Source of the DNA: Amoeboaphelidium protococcarum
Lineage: Eukaryota > Aphelidiomycota > Aphelidea
DNA length: 64,000 nt
Direction of reading: 5' to 3'
Assembly: GCA_023515745.1 (NCBI GenBank)
Contig: JALECJ010000258.1
Location: 2,174,501 to 2,238,500 of the forward strand
The position numbers and the translations under genes were made by a program. Below the pieces are notes generated by a model. It worked only from the letters and a program-made list of their open reading frames with translations, made no database searches and had not been told where the DNA came from. Shown one piece after another: positions 48,688 to 59,816 of the stretch (position 1 is the first letter of the stretch; each line of letters begins with the position of its first letter).

Positions 48688-49914
48688 ATGAATAAGCAAC
48701 CTCTATAGGATATTTAAAATTTTGTGGTTAGCGTGAATCTTTAGGTCCACATACTTGCTCCGGCTGCAGTTAAAGATAAGATACCAGTTGATGAGCATTC
48801 TGATTACACACAAGTTGTAGATCCTGTGACAGGCCAAGAGCTTTTGACTGAATGGAATGAAAAATATGTCAACTTTGTTGGTAAACATCTCAATCTACTA
48901 CCATACGTCAAGTCTTTTACTTGGCATTATGTTACGTTATCCAACTACACGAAACTGGTGGAAATGCTCAGTTAAAAGAGTTAAGCAATGGCGCACGATA
49001 ACGAGAGATTGCTGGTAATGAGTTTGGTCGATGGATAGGACTGGGATGGATGGCCTGGCAATTCTGTGTTGAAGGCGTTAGAAGACAGCTCTCTAATATT
49101 TACTGGCGCCTCTCTCTAATTCTACCAGATGGATGACAATAAATCTTACATGAAGAGGTAGTTGTTCTCTCATTGCCCTCATTTGACACCCAAGTTTGCC
49201 ACCATTGGTGATGTCGATGAAAAGGGTAACGTGGATGGATTATAACAGCTTCAGATGCCAGTCTTGATTAAGCCCAGCTAGTCTTCTGGTAGTCGTGGAA
49301 TTTCTGACAAATCAGTAGTCTATACTCACGATGAAGCCGAAGTTGAAGGTAAGCTCATAGCGGAGAAGTACTAAGGCGCCTACATAGAGGAGTTTATTAC
49401 TGGTTAAGAGTTCACATGCTTCCTCATTGGTAGCCAGTCTATGGGCGTGAAAGTTTACAAGCCTGTGTAGCGTGTCTTTGCTCAAAGTGTCGATGCTGAT
49501 AAGCAGTTTCTCTCGTATGAGATGAAGTGGAACAGGTGGTCCAGTGAACCTGATGTCGGTCAGTGGTGGTACGCGACTGCTCCAGATGATATGAGTGAAC
49601 AAGTACAGAAGGTGGCTAAAGAAGCTTTTTTAGCCGTGGGCGGCGATGGCTATTGCAGATTAGATTTAAGAGTGCATTCTGACAGCTAATAGATCTATGT
49701 AGTTGATATGAATGCCAATTGCTCAATTGATGCAACAGAAGACTCCGGACTGGGTATTATATTAAAGTCTTAAGGTGTAGGATTAGACACGCTGCTTGAG
49801 GACATTTTCAAGCAGGCCATCCTAAGATTTCAGAAGAAGGTGGCGTAAAGCAATAATCAAAAAGATGAGTAGATCTTAAAATCTGCAGTTAATGGAAAGC
49901 CAGTTGGAACTTGA
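48688..49914 (+). CDS. ATP-grasp ligase resembling D-alanine-D-alanine ligase (408 aa)
   Basis: The C-terminal two-thirds follow the D-Ala-D-Ala ligase pattern: a central FTGASLQFYQMDDNKSYMKR, ATP-binding Lys in MPVLIKPSQSSGSRGIS, hinge AYIEEFITGQEFTCFLIG, and the metal site YCRLDLRVH with VVDMNANCSID. The family's Asn-Pro-Gly ending is altered. The N-terminal 100 residues are not bacterial-like. With no peptidoglycan expected, it probably makes another dipeptide or amino-acid amide; the substrate is unknown. The gene has no intron, uses TAA/TAG for Gln throughout, and has the composition of its neighbours, so I see no sign of recent transfer. Its TGA lies 9 bp from that of the convergent gene. 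Confidence 0.8.
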
Positions 49915-49923
49915 TGAAATTTG

Positions 49924-50399
49924 TCATTGATTAAAGTTTGATTCAATCACATCAATTAATTTTTGATCCCCATTTCCCACCTCCTACACAGTGAAGATGC
50001 GGAATATCTGAAATTGAATGCCCTTTTGAGGAGGAATTGTGCGACGCGCCATGCCAATAACTTTGATTGTTTCACCGTCTTTCAATCCAATCTCGGGTCC
50101 GTAATGCACGCAGCTCACTGAAGCTCCATGATCGTACAGCTCAAAAGCATTCTCACTTATAGAACGTTTATACACCAGATTTCTCATTCTTCCTACGCGT
50201 TATAATTAACATAATACAATTTAATATAGATAATTAGAATCAAACCATTCAATTCACAGAGAACTTCAAAAGGTAGACCGTTACTTTTGGTAACATTGAT
50301 TTCACATAGGCTAGAAATGTTTGGTTTTAAATACGCACCCGCAAAGTCAAATCCACGCAAATGAAATGGAGAGTCACGAACTTTACGTGCAAAAGTCAT
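49924..50399 (-). CDS. Probable OB-fold protein (140 aa, 2 exons)
   Basis: Exon 1 encodes MTFARKVRDSPFHLRGFDFA. A 53-nt intron (50193-50245, GTTTGA...GCGTAG) joins ELNG to RMRNLVYKRSISENAFELYD. The second half, with SVSCVHYGPEIGLKDG and TIKVIGMARRTIPP, has the strand-turn-strand pattern of a small OB fold, as in RPA- or RMI-type nucleic-acid-binding proteins. I do not recognise a specific family. It ends FNQ before TGA, and its divergent spacer is shared with YPT1. Confidence 0.55.
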
Positions 50400-50702
50400 A
50401 TTTTACTGATGATATTATCTCAAACTACTCTCAAAATCAGTATCAGGTAAGTCAGTCATTGTATATGATGCAAGTTATTTTGTAGAAGAGAATGACTCTG
50501 TTTCAAACCTGATGCTTCATAGTGTGACAAAATGTGAAACACTTTGCAAACGCCGATATCATTATTTTATCTCGTTGCATTTTGGTTCATTCGTTCGTTC
50601 GCTGTTCTTTGTCGTCGTCTTCGTTCCAGTCGCCTGTGTTTCTTTCTTCCGAAATAATTAAGCTGCGGCGCGATAAACGAATATATACAACGGCCAACTA
50701 TA
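50400..50702. promoter_or_regulatory. Divergent spacer upstream of YPT1
   Basis: 303 bp. It holds AGTCAGTCA at 50450-50458, the same short motif found in three other divergent spacers, and a G/C-richer CATTCGTTCGTTCGCTG block near 50586 before the YPT1 start. No open frame of note. Promoter role inferred. Confidence 0.5.
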
Positions 50703-51440
50703 ATGAATCCTGAATAGTAAAGCTACATTATCTTACTTTATGTTGATGATAAACTATAATTGATTTGATTATATATGTAGCGATTATCTTTTCAAACTGC
50801 TTCTAATTGGTGACTCTGGTGTGGGGAAAAGTTGTCTGCTATTAAGATTCGCCGACGATACTTACACAGAGTCGTACATCTCCACTATCGGTGTGGATTT
50901 TAAAATTCGTACCATTGAGTTGGAGGGCAAGGTTGTCAAGCTCCAGATTTGGGATACGTAAGTTTCTAATTATGTGCATTAGAGATATTGATTAACAGCT
51001 TTTGATTTTAATGTCTATGTAGCGCTGGTCAGGAGAGGTTCAGGACTATTACGTCGTCTTATTATCGCGGAGCTCATGGAATTATTGTTGTGTACGATGT
51101 CACTGATAATGACACTTACAACAATGTTAAGCAATGGTTGGGTGAGATTGAGAGATATGCCAGTGAAGGTGTGAATAAATTGCTAGTAGGAAACAAGAGT
51201 GATTTGACTGATAAAAAGGTGGTGGAGTACCAGGTGGCCAAGGAGTTTGCTGACTCTTTGAAGATTCCATTCCTGGAGACTAGTGCCAAGAATGCCAGTA
51301 ATGTTGAGCAGGCGTTCTTGACTATGGCCAAGCAAATTAAGGACAGAATGGGCGCATCCAACGTTGTGCAGAAAGATGATAAGAACAAAATCAGACCTGG
51401 TGTAGCAGTTGATAACAAGGCTGGCGGTGGTTGCTGCTGA
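50703..51440 (+). CDS. YPT1: Ypt1/Rab1 small GTPase (202 aa, 3 exons)
   Basis: The Rab GTPase of ER-to-Golgi and autophagic membrane traffic. Exon 1 is only 14 nt (MNPE and part of Tyr). Introns 50717-50780 (64 nt) and 50958-51022 (65 nt) restore [18 protein letters not shown] and LQIWDTAGQERF, nearly identical to yeast Ypt1. GTP-binding loops [18 protein letters not shown] and ETSAK are intact, and the effector loop STIGVDFK is Rab1-type. A C-terminal GGGCC is the geranylgeranylation site. The very short first exon is easy to miss; without splicing there is no start. Confidence 0.97.
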
Positions 51441-51590
51441 TTGAATTTATATGAAGTGGAAAATCTTATTGGTGGAATGAGCTCGAAATTGAAATAGTTC
51501 TCCATCTTGATTGATTGATTAAAAACAGTTTATTCAACATCATCTCACTTTCCATCTCTGTATTTCCCTAGAGATCATCATTACTAACAT

Positions 51591-52619
51591 TCACATCATC
51601 ATTGAGGGCGATCCCCTGGCATTATCTTGCGTCTATTACGATCTTGACTGGCCCAGCGAAGCTCTACTATTACGCTTTGACTTTTGCGATGACTGGACAT
51701 GAGAACCCGACACTGCCTGTGCTGAATTAACTTCAAACACTTCTGATCTCTGATACTTGCTATATGATGCAGCTTAACCTTCTTCATTTACGTCGCCGTG
51801 TCCTTGGTCTCCATCATTATCTCGCTTGTGTTTGATGCCATGAGCACTTCTTGCGCCATCAGCTAAAATGGACTCTAATCCGGGAGAAAGTCCACTTAAA
51901 TTAGGTGAGTGAGCACCAGGAGACAACAAGTTCAGTGGAGATTGGGCATGGTGATTGGACTTAGCTTGATTATTACCAGAGCCTGAATTACCATCTACCA
52001 ATGCATTAACCTGATTTTATGACTGATCGAAATTAATCGCGTATCCAAACTGCTGGTAAAAGTCTTGGCCGCCAAACATACCAAATTCAAATTGAGGAAA
52101 CTGTGAGGTTAGACCAGACTGTGTTCTAACAGATGTGCTAGGATTATTGTATGCATAGGAGTTTACAGAGTTCACAAAAGCAGTGTCAGGCATATTCATA
52201 GTGCCCATAGCCTGGTAGCCACTGATTACAGGCATTGCATAAGTGGTAGCTACACCAGTCGGCCGAGAGCTTCCTCGCATGCCTTTCTCTTTCTTCGCAC
52301 GCGATCGAATGTAGCAAGCATTGCAAGTGTCTCGCTGACCAGATGGTCCGATTCTTTTCACAGGTGTAAGATTTTCCGGACAACCACATGATGTACATTT
52401 CCATGAGCCATCAACGCTTTTATGCAAGCCAGCATGCAACTTCTAATGTGATTTCTTATTAGCAGCCGCCTTGGTCTTACTTGTTTCAGCTTGATTAGGT
52501 GCAACATCATTCTTCGTCACAGGCGTCGTCTTATCTTCTGGAAACACTATCATTTGATCAATAGCCTTCTCGTCGTCCATCAGCAATTCAGGCCTTTGGC
52601 TTCTTTTTGGTGACTTCAT
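51591..52619 (-). CDS. GATA-type zinc-finger protein (342 aa)
   Basis: A probable transcription factor. One GATA finger near residues 70-105: WKCTSCGCPENLTPV, then RDTCNACYIRSRAKK, giving Cys-x2-Cys-x20-Cys-x2-Cys and the basic tail. The 20-residue loop is longer than the 17-18 of most animal and fungal fingers and closer to some fungal and plant forms. The N-terminus is acidic and Lys-rich; the C-terminal 230 residues are Ser/Asn/Gly/Gln-rich, with SPLNLLSPGAHSP, and end in three Met. There is no intron. Its stop lies 150 bp from YPT1. Target genes cannot be inferred. Confidence 0.85.
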
Positions 52620-52861
52620 CGCTGCAATATGTATACTTGATGAGCTTAACAATTTATTATACTAATTTTTGGTTGTTGAAAGTATATATATATATGAGAG
52701 AAGGTAGATTTTTGTGAAGGGCGAGTTAAATTTAAATCAGCGCTTCGTTACAGCGTCGTTGCCAAGCTGCATAAAAATTTCGTGTGACGCGAACAGTTAC
52801 ATAGACTGACTTTTAAGACTGATGCTTGATATAAAAGTAATTAATTTCGATGATTAATTCG

Positions 52862-53386
52862 TCAGCTTTATTAAAAACATCTGAGCTGATACTGCCACTA
52901 GCTAATTTACTACAACACCTAGTCTTTGTGAGACTGATCCACAGTGAACAGCTGAATTTAAATCTCACATGATTACAGCACTGCTCGAACATCGTCTGTA
53001 CGAAGAGCAGTCGCCGGCTACTGAGGATTGATGAAGATTTCTAAATCAACACAAATGGCGCGTTTATCTTTCCGTGTTTGAAATCTTCTCTCTCTGAGCC
53101 ATTTCTTGATCACTTGTTCACCATTCTTCAGGCTATTAGTTGGCTAGGATATTGAACCAGCAGTGTAATGTTCCCTGAAAACAGCCAACCAGTGCTTGTG
53201 CATTAAGTAGAATAAATCTTGTAGTGTCCAAGGCGGCTCTTTGGCAAACATTATTTGAAAGTCATTTCCATACGCATGTCTAAAATGGTACTCAATCGCG
53301 GCAGGCAGATGCTAAATCACCAGAGTCAAACAAGCCTACGCCATTTTAAGCATGGTGTCCTAAGCATCATTCTATTCAACAGCCAT
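52862..53386 (-). CDS. Unknown protein, possibly Swt1-like HEPN fold (174 aa)
   Basis: Open from ATG to TGA with seven or more TAG/TAA Gln codons. Predicted helical, with LQDLFYLMHKHWLAVFREHY as its most distinctive stretch, reminiscent of the Swt1-type HEPN domain that accompanies RNA endonucleases (the family pattern is a D-L.-.-W...F core). I do not see the usual HEPN catalytic Rx4-6H. RTDDVRAVLQSCEIQIQLF ends the domain, before a Gln-rich tail. Assignment is tentative. It is tandem with the GATA gene on the same strand. Confidence 0.5.
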
Positions 53387-53536
53387 CTTTTTCCTTATAG
53401 AAATCAATGATAAAGAAGTACAAGAGAAATGTACAATAAGAATTGAGGAGATTAATAAGTGACGGAAGGAAAAGATGAGTGAAAGCAGGCGCGTTTCAAA
53501 AAACTTTGTGGCTTCAAGCTTAAAATGACTCTAATC

Positions 53537-54226
53537 TCAAAAACATGTATTTCTCTATTGTATCTCATGCAAATCCCTTAACTACACGTATTAATGCAAT
53601 TATGTATAATTATTTGATTCAAACATCTGGCACTTACATTCTATGTCTTCACGGGCAAGTGTTTTAAATCTGATGTACGTTGAAAATGGCAGCGTGATAA
53701 TCTACAATGACTTAAATAATGATTTCCACAAAATAATAGAGAGAAAGAGCATACCTATTCAACGATGATAACAATCCCTATAATGAAGATTCTCTAGTCC
53801 ACCTGCTATCCATTTGAGCCAAATATGTAAGCAAAGCTGGCAGACGCATTAGACTCGCCTAGATTTATTACATCCAGTCTCACTAGGCACAGAAAGACAT
53901 TAAACAGGAGGCTGAAAACACACCAGGCAACATACGCTGTCATCACACTACTAGCATAAACATTACAGAGCAACTTCACCTATTCATGATTTTCCTGGTA
54001 TGACCAGACAGCTACTAACGCGATTATGGGAAAGATGGATTCAATTAAACTAACAGGCGACAGACTATCACCAAGATCAAACGCAAAGTAAAAGTTGAGA
54101 GCAATTAACGTCTACGCTAAATTTTAATGATGCTTTTTAATAATGTTATTTCAATTGAAAATTATTTAATCTTACCAAGTTAATTGCTACAACCAGCGTA
54201 AATGCTATCCTGAATATTACGTGCAT
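53537..54226 (-). CDS. Unrecognised four-helix membrane protein (190 aa, 3 exons)
   Basis: Introns 54112-54175 (64 nt, GTAAGA...GCGTAG) and 53702-53754 (53 nt, GTATGC...TTGTAG) join three exons into one frame. The product has four hydrophobic segments: MHVIFRIAFTLVVAINLTLI, PVSLIESIFPIIALVAVW, MTAYVAWCVFSLLFNVFLCL and RIFIIGIVIIVEQ. Short charged loops lie between, and the tail is Gln/Asn/Cys-containing. The pattern suits a small tetraspan such as a Golgi or plasma-membrane protein. No family is recognised. Exon 1 is short (51 nt) and its start is the only suitable ATG. A downstream TAG in exon 2 would stop translation in the standard code. Confidence 0.6.
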
Positions 54227-54496
54227 TACTTTAACATCGCTGAAGAATCAAATGCTATTTTTGTAAACCTTGACTGATTGACACAATCACCTGATAACAA
54301 TGAAAGGTTACGTACGTTTATAGAATTGAAGTACTTTAGCTTCATTTGATAGTATATTTGCCTTTAGCTGAGTAATAAGCATAGTTAGTATCTATACATA
54401 CTTTCATCGAATGCAGCGTTAAAATCATTGCGCCATTGGCAAATCTAATGAGTCGGAGTTCACCTTTCATTTTTCATTTTCCAGTTTTGATGCATT

Positions 54497-55304
54497 ATGT
54501 CACGGCAAATCCCTAAAACTATCGTTGAGCCTTAAGGTTTATCGTATGTAAATGAATTTTTAACAAAGAGTGAAGAATAGGAATTGATAGACATCTTGTA
54601 CCAACAAAAGTGGTGCGGTCGAGGCATACAGTAAGTATATATCAGTTGACGCGTAAATAATCTCATGTCAATATCTTACCATGTTTTGATTATGTAGTCC
54701 AAATGCCGAAATGAAACGCCGCCTGTAATTCTATGGATATGTTTTCTCTTACAGATATAGAATAGTGACCAGTACGGCGCCAAATGCTCCTTAGCCTTTA
54801 AAAGATGCCGTGTCATCAGTGGAACAGGTGGTGGACAATGGCGATCTTATGAAGCGATATCCGTTTAACATGGTTTTAATTAATGAGTATGAACTGGGAC
54901 AGGGAATAATGGCACACAATGATGCACCGCTCATATTTGGACCTATTATAGCCATCATATCGCTCCTCTCGCCTTGCATTATCTCATTCTTTAGAGGAGA
55001 TGAAAGACGCGATATTGTACTAGGTATAATATGATATGATCGTCAACTTGTATTCTAATCGTCTATTATCACTAAATTTGATCATTATGTAGAACCACGA
55101 AGTTTACTCATAATGCAGGATGAAGCGAGGTATGAATGGACGCATGAGATCTCAAAAAATCATATTGATATAGTTCGCCACCCATGCACTTATGAAGACG
55201 GCCAGCTTCAGTCTCAAATGGACCAGAATGTGTAGCGATCAACCAGAGTATCGATAACACTTCGTCACGTTCTATAGACTCATTTGAATGATGTATTTAC
55301 ATGA
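54497..55304 (+). CDS. ALKBH6: ALKBH6-like Fe(II)/2-oxoglutarate dioxygenase (223 aa, 3 exons)
   Basis: An AlkB-family oxygenase, likely acting on nucleic acid. Introns 54631-54697 (67 nt) and 55024-55092 (69 nt) restore the fold. Catalytic features: YELGQGIMAHNDAPLIFGP with the iron-binding HxD (His-Asn-Asp), the second His in EWTHEIS, and RVSITLRHV with the 2-oxoglutarate-binding Arg. LEPRSLLIMQDEARYEW matches ALKBH6. The N-terminus, MSRQIPKTIVEPQGLSYVNE, also agrees. Length near the family norm (about 238). Substrate is unknown for the family. Confidence 0.88.
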
Positions 55305-55438
55305 TCATTGTATTTTTACTGATTGTAAATTTATATTTTTAGTTACTTACTATTTATTTATTGAATTTAACACATTTTAAGGATTGTCTGCTTCAATTCT
55401 CGTTTTCTCTGAAGATCGATTGTAAGCGAAATTTTATT

Positions 55439-56239
55439 ATGTTGAAGAATACAAGTAGATATGCAAGTACTGCTAGAAGCCTTACGCGTTCTTAATTACC
55501 TGCTGGCGTCTAGTCCACTTTGTTAACAAAAACAGTCGGAATGACTTTGCCTGAGTCGACTTTGAAGATGGTGTATCCTCAAGGATTTACTCCGGCTATC
55601 AATGCTCTGTTGGCGAGATTGAAATTGGTGAAAGTTTTGAGAGTGGATGATATTAGAAATATTGCCGCTTTAGAATAGGCAGAGTTTGTTGAAAAGGGAT
55701 ATGATATAGTAATGCAGGGTATTAGAGAGCATTTCGCCGCATTATATCCAAATATGCCAGCGTAAGTAGTGGACAAAGGTGCACAAGCGCTGACTTCTGA
55801 AGAGATCATGCGCGACGTTGCGAGACGCTGTGGATTCTAACACGTCACGACCACGCAGAATATCAACTTTATTCATCTGATGCCTTCTATGCTGATTTAT
55901 CGCCTCTCTCAATAATTAGAATCCCATGCCAAGTACTTTATTCAGTAGCATTTTCTAAATAGGCGACTAAACTGGGAATCTATTGCATGGGTGGACAGTC
56001 CAGAGGCGACTATTGAGTAAATCAGTCAACAGTTCTATGGTTAGCCCCACAAGACGCGTCTTTTGAATGAAACTGGCCGTCAGTCGCCGATGCCTCTGTT
56101 CGTTATTGGAGTTTTCTTTGGAGCGCGTAAGTTGGGTGAAGGCTTTGGCTAGTCCCTCTCTATGGCTATACAGAGGGCTAGGAACGATGCTATCTTGAAG
56201 CATTATCTTGATCCACAGAAGAAGCATTAGATCTCTTGA
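55439..56239 (+). CDS. MRPL44: Mitochondrial ribosomal protein mL44 (266 aa)
   Basis: RNase III-like large-subunit protein of the mitochondrial ribosome (yeast Mrpl3). An Arg-rich, acid-free N-terminus (MLKNTSRYASTARSLTRS) is the presequence. The conserved C-terminal dsRNA-binding part shows PLFVIGVFFGARKLGEGFGQ then SMAIQRARNDAILKHYL, and a degenerate RNase III region precedes it. The acidic catalytic residues of RNase III are not apparent, as usual in mL44. The stop is TGA after HQIS. No intron. Tandem after ALKBH6, 134 bp apart. Confidence 0.9.
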
Positions 56240-56410
56240 ATACATATTTTAGATATTTCATTAATGTCTCATTATTTTCATCAACATAATTTCCTTATTT
56301 CGGATCGTTTTACTGACCATTTATGATAAAACGCGATTCTATTTGCCTCTTTCAATTCACATTCAACTCGTATTAAGATTTTTGTAAGTGGTAATAATAC
56401 GATTTATAGT

Positions 56411-57967
56411 ATGAGCTTTATATCAACAGAAATAATAAAAGCGTTGGCTGAATTTTCAAATATTACTAATCTTCAAGATGAAGTCGCCAGTGCTTTATCT
56501 CAGGATGTGGAATTCAGACTGCGAGACATTATTTAGGAAGCTCAGAAGTTTAGACGGCATGCTAAGCGAACGATGCTCACCAGTGATGATATAAACAATG
56601 CTCTAAAATTGCGCAATTGCCAGGTATGATGATTATAATCTACAGAGTCAGTGATACTTTTTTATGACCGGTACTATGGCTCGAGCGGTGGTGGCGGTAG
56701 GACTAAGTGTAGAGACTTTATGGCTATGTTGATGGAGAAAGTAAACCATTCAAGTCAGTGGAGACTTCGTCGCTAGGAGAGATATACTACGTGGATGATG
56801 ATGAGATTGACCTAGAAGATGTACTGAATGCTCCTCTGCCTCCTCTTAATCCGGAGACTGTCGTGACTGGACACTGGCTCATGGTGGAAGGTGTTTAGCC
56901 AGCGATTCCATAGAATATTGCTCCTATAGGTACGTTTATAGTTATATCGTCGTGTTTTATAATCTATACACGTTATCGTCTTTGATTACATGTAGAAAAT
57001 AGCATTGATAATATAAGTAGACAGTTGAAATAGGATGGCAAGTATTTGATGAATGAGAAGAAGGTTGAATTTAAGCCGTTGGTCAGACACGTTCTGTCAA
57101 GAGAGTTGTAGATATACTTTGAGAAGCTGGTGGAGGCATTGCAGAGCTCTGATTAGAGACTCAACTCCGCCGCTTTGTAGAGTATCCGTCAAGATAATGG
57201 CATATAGTAACTGCTACCGTACTTTGTATAGTATGTCACTGAGTAGATTGCCAAGAATCTGAAGAATTTACCGCGACTGACTCTGATGGGCAATGTCATT
57301 GCTGGCATTCTTACCAATTCGCACTTCTTTGTTGAGCCGTATCTCCATCAACTTATGCCTCCCATTCTATCGCTGCTAATCTCCAAGAGAATATGTGAAG
57401 ATCCGCAGGAGAATCATTGGGTGTTGAGAGATTACGCCGCCAGCCTAATGGCAATGATCTGCTCCAAATATTCGAATTCTTATCAGTCACTGTAGCCTCG
57501 TGTCACTAGAACTTTATTGCGTGCATTCATTGACCCAATAAAGTCTGCAACTACTCACTATGGTGCTATAATTGGACTTAAGCTGCTCGGCTCGGAGGTT
57601 ATCAAAACTTTGGTAATGCCTAACGTGGTTGCTTTTATGAGCAGACTTAATCAACGTATCTCTGAGTAGAGTTCTGACATTGTGGCTTCAGAGGAACTTG
57701 AAAGAGTCAAGAATGCTCTACAGGTATAATTCTTTACTATTAGTCAGATTATAAAGTGAGGTGTATCAATTATATTTTCAATGTTGAGGTGTGTAGTCGG
57801 CCGTTTTGAGTTATTTAGTCACTGAAAGTGTCAAAGCTGCTGGTGAATAGCCAGTTTAGACTATTGATCAGGTGGATTTAGAGCAGGTCAAGTATGCCAC
57901 TGAAGCCTTCCAATTATTTGGCGATTCATTAAGGGCTTCAGTTCTGGCTGAATTATAAAAATCATGA
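56411..57967 (+). CDS. TAF6: TAF6, TFIID/SAGA histone-fold subunit (442 aa, 4 exons)
   Basis: A TFIID subunit with a histone fold that pairs with TAF9. Exon 1 encodes LQDEVASALSQDVEFRLRDI, then IIQEAQKFRRHAKRTMLT and DDINNALKLRNC. Introns 56624-56712 (89 nt), 56930-56995 (66 nt) and 57724-57796 (73 nt) restore CQRLYGYVDGES, VEGVQPAIPQNIAPI and NALQSAVLSYL. The C-terminal HEAT-like domain is present (LPPIL-type helices, HWVLRDYAASLMAMI, GAIIGLKLLGSEVI). Length fits fungal TAF6. Together with Sus1 this gives two SAGA-related subunits in the window, though unlinked. Intron 1 is the longest one seen and contains a GGTGGTGGCGG stretch. Confidence 0.92.
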
Positions 57968-58340
57968 TCTCCCTTGACGTAATGTTATTATACATGTATA
58001 TCCGATATCGCGTTCTGTTATAGGTAGATATTTGAATTTAGTTTCTCCGAGCCCCACAACAGCAAGTCATTCTTATAACGTCCTTCTAATAAATTCAGAT
58101 AGCGAATATTTATTCATTTAACAGAAATTTGAATGGTAAATTTATCTTCGGTGAGTTTGACTTGGGGGTAGCACCTAAGCAATCTTGCATAGAAACTGTT
58201 TGTTTGATCAGGCCGATGTTACCTCTTGCTGTTACAGCCCAGTGGTGTATGGTTACTGGGCAGCTTTTCATTCCAAGACTTGGTGGATTACATTTGAAAG
58301 TTTATTATATTGATTGTAATTATCAAATAAAAATTATATA
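57968..58340. other. Gap upstream of the LMBR1-family gene, unassigned G/C-richer part
   Basis: 373 bp. The part from 58130 to 58310 is more G/C-rich than usual spacers and stays open in one frame (about 70 codons) with no recognisable protein. It could be a 5' leader or intron (GTGAGT at about 58150, TTACAG at about 58230), a noncoding RNA, or nothing. No A/B box or snRNA signature recognised. Confidence 0.3.
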
Positions 58341-59816
58341 ATGGTGGACGTTGTACTAATCACCACATCATCTATCTTCGCAGCTCTAGTTGTAATTGGA
58401 GCCATCTACTTTTTGGTATACTTTCAGCATCCCGATGATAAGTGGGTGGCATGGTTCCCTAAACTGGTTGTAGTCGTTGGATTGACCTTGTCTTGTTACA
58501 ATGCTCTTCTTCTGCCATTGGATGTTGCTAATCAGGGCGGATAGTTCGTTGCTGTGGGAGGCATCCCCATGGCGCAGATTACGTTTGCATTCTTCATCGC
58601 AACCATATGTATGGCACTCGCCGTTGTTCCCTTTGTCATGTTCTACTATGAGGGCATGGATGAGGCCGATGAGTTTGATAATGATCCGGCAAAGCAGGTA
58701 TTCTATGCTGTACAATGGACTTTTGTCACTCTGGTGATTTACTTCTTAGCCACTGCTTTAATTTGGTATTACGCTGGCTATGCTGATATTCCAACAGTGA
58801 CAATGTCTTCCCAATTCTAGCCAAGCACTGATATTAGATACCAATACTGTGCTGTGAAAGGTCAATGTACTGCTGATTCGTCAACAGTTATTACTGTCAG
58901 AGTGTCATTCATTATGTACATGGTGGCCTGTGCTTCCTTTATCGGATGGGTGTTATTTGCCATCTTTGGTGGAGTTGGGCTCTCTGCACTGCCATTCGAT
59001 CTTCTGATTGACTTTAAGAATCGTCCAAGACGGATCAAGCTGGAAGAGTACACGGCCAAGAAGAGACTAGTTGGTGAACAGGCTGCACTGCTTCTGGAGG
59101 CTAGTGCTGCACTGATTAGCTAGAAGAAGGCTATTGTGAAAGGAACTCGCTGGGCAAACAGGAAATAGAGATCATATGTCAAGACTGAGAATGAGTTCAA
59201 ACGTGATGTCCTCTTCTTGGAGTCCCAGTGGAAGCGATTGGAAGATGGTTATAAGAACGGTGGTGGTAATCCACTGATGATTTATGGCAAATTGATTATT
59301 GGTATTGTGGGCACCTTTGTGTCTCTATTCTGGTTCTTCCACATTCTGCTCTATGTGTTGCCTATAGCAAGTAACAGTCTGCCGGTCACTCCATTTCTGA
59401 ATACGTTCTTCCGAAGCACATTCCAAGCGCCGGTATTTGGAATTGTATTCTATGGCATTTTCGTGTTCTGGCTATTGCTGTGTGTTCTTAAAGGCATCAC
59501 TAAGATGGGTGTCAGATTCCTGTTTATTGAAGTATATCCCGTGAAGATGGGCGAGACTTTTATGAGCGCCCTCGTGTTTAATGTGGGAGTATTGCTGTTC
59601 TGCTCTCTGGCTGTCAGTCAGTTTTGCACCTTCGCGTTCAGTCAGTATGCTCGTTACACCGCGTCTGCCACAATCTTTATGAACTAGTTGTAAACACTGC
59701 GAGGCATCCATTACATTTACAATGTGCTCATGTACGTATTGCCTATAATGACCTTTGTCACGGTGCTCTATATCTGGGCTAAGCCTTCAGACTAGAGATT
59801 AAAGAGAATATTCTGA
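58341..59816 (+). CDS. LMBR1/LIMR-family polytopic membrane protein (491 aa)
   Basis: A nine-helix-type membrane protein of the lipocalin-receptor/LMBRD1 superfamily; a relative exports lysosomal cobalamin. Hydrophobic segments start at residue 4 (VVLITTSSIFAALVVIGAIYF) and continue to the end. The signature SALPFDLLIDFKNRPRR followed by a basic cytosolic helix (EYTAKKRLVGEQ) is typical. IEVYPVKMGETFMSALVFN near the end also fits. TAG/TAA Gln codons occur within loops (GGQFVAVG, SQFQPSTD). No intron; TGA is followed by a GATAAT repeat. Subfamily (LMBRD1 versus LMBR1L-like) uncertain. Confidence 0.87.

Noticed and set aside
52685-52697. Short TATATATATATAT tract upstream of the GATA gene as a TATA element or origin
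   Set aside because: A simple dinucleotide run in A/T-rich DNA. Position alone does not support a function.
54497-55304. Calling the AlkB gene ALKBH2 or ALKBH3 (DNA repair)
   Set aside because: The LEPRSLL and length pattern fit ALKBH6 better, and the ALKBH2/3 DNA-flipping signature is not evident.
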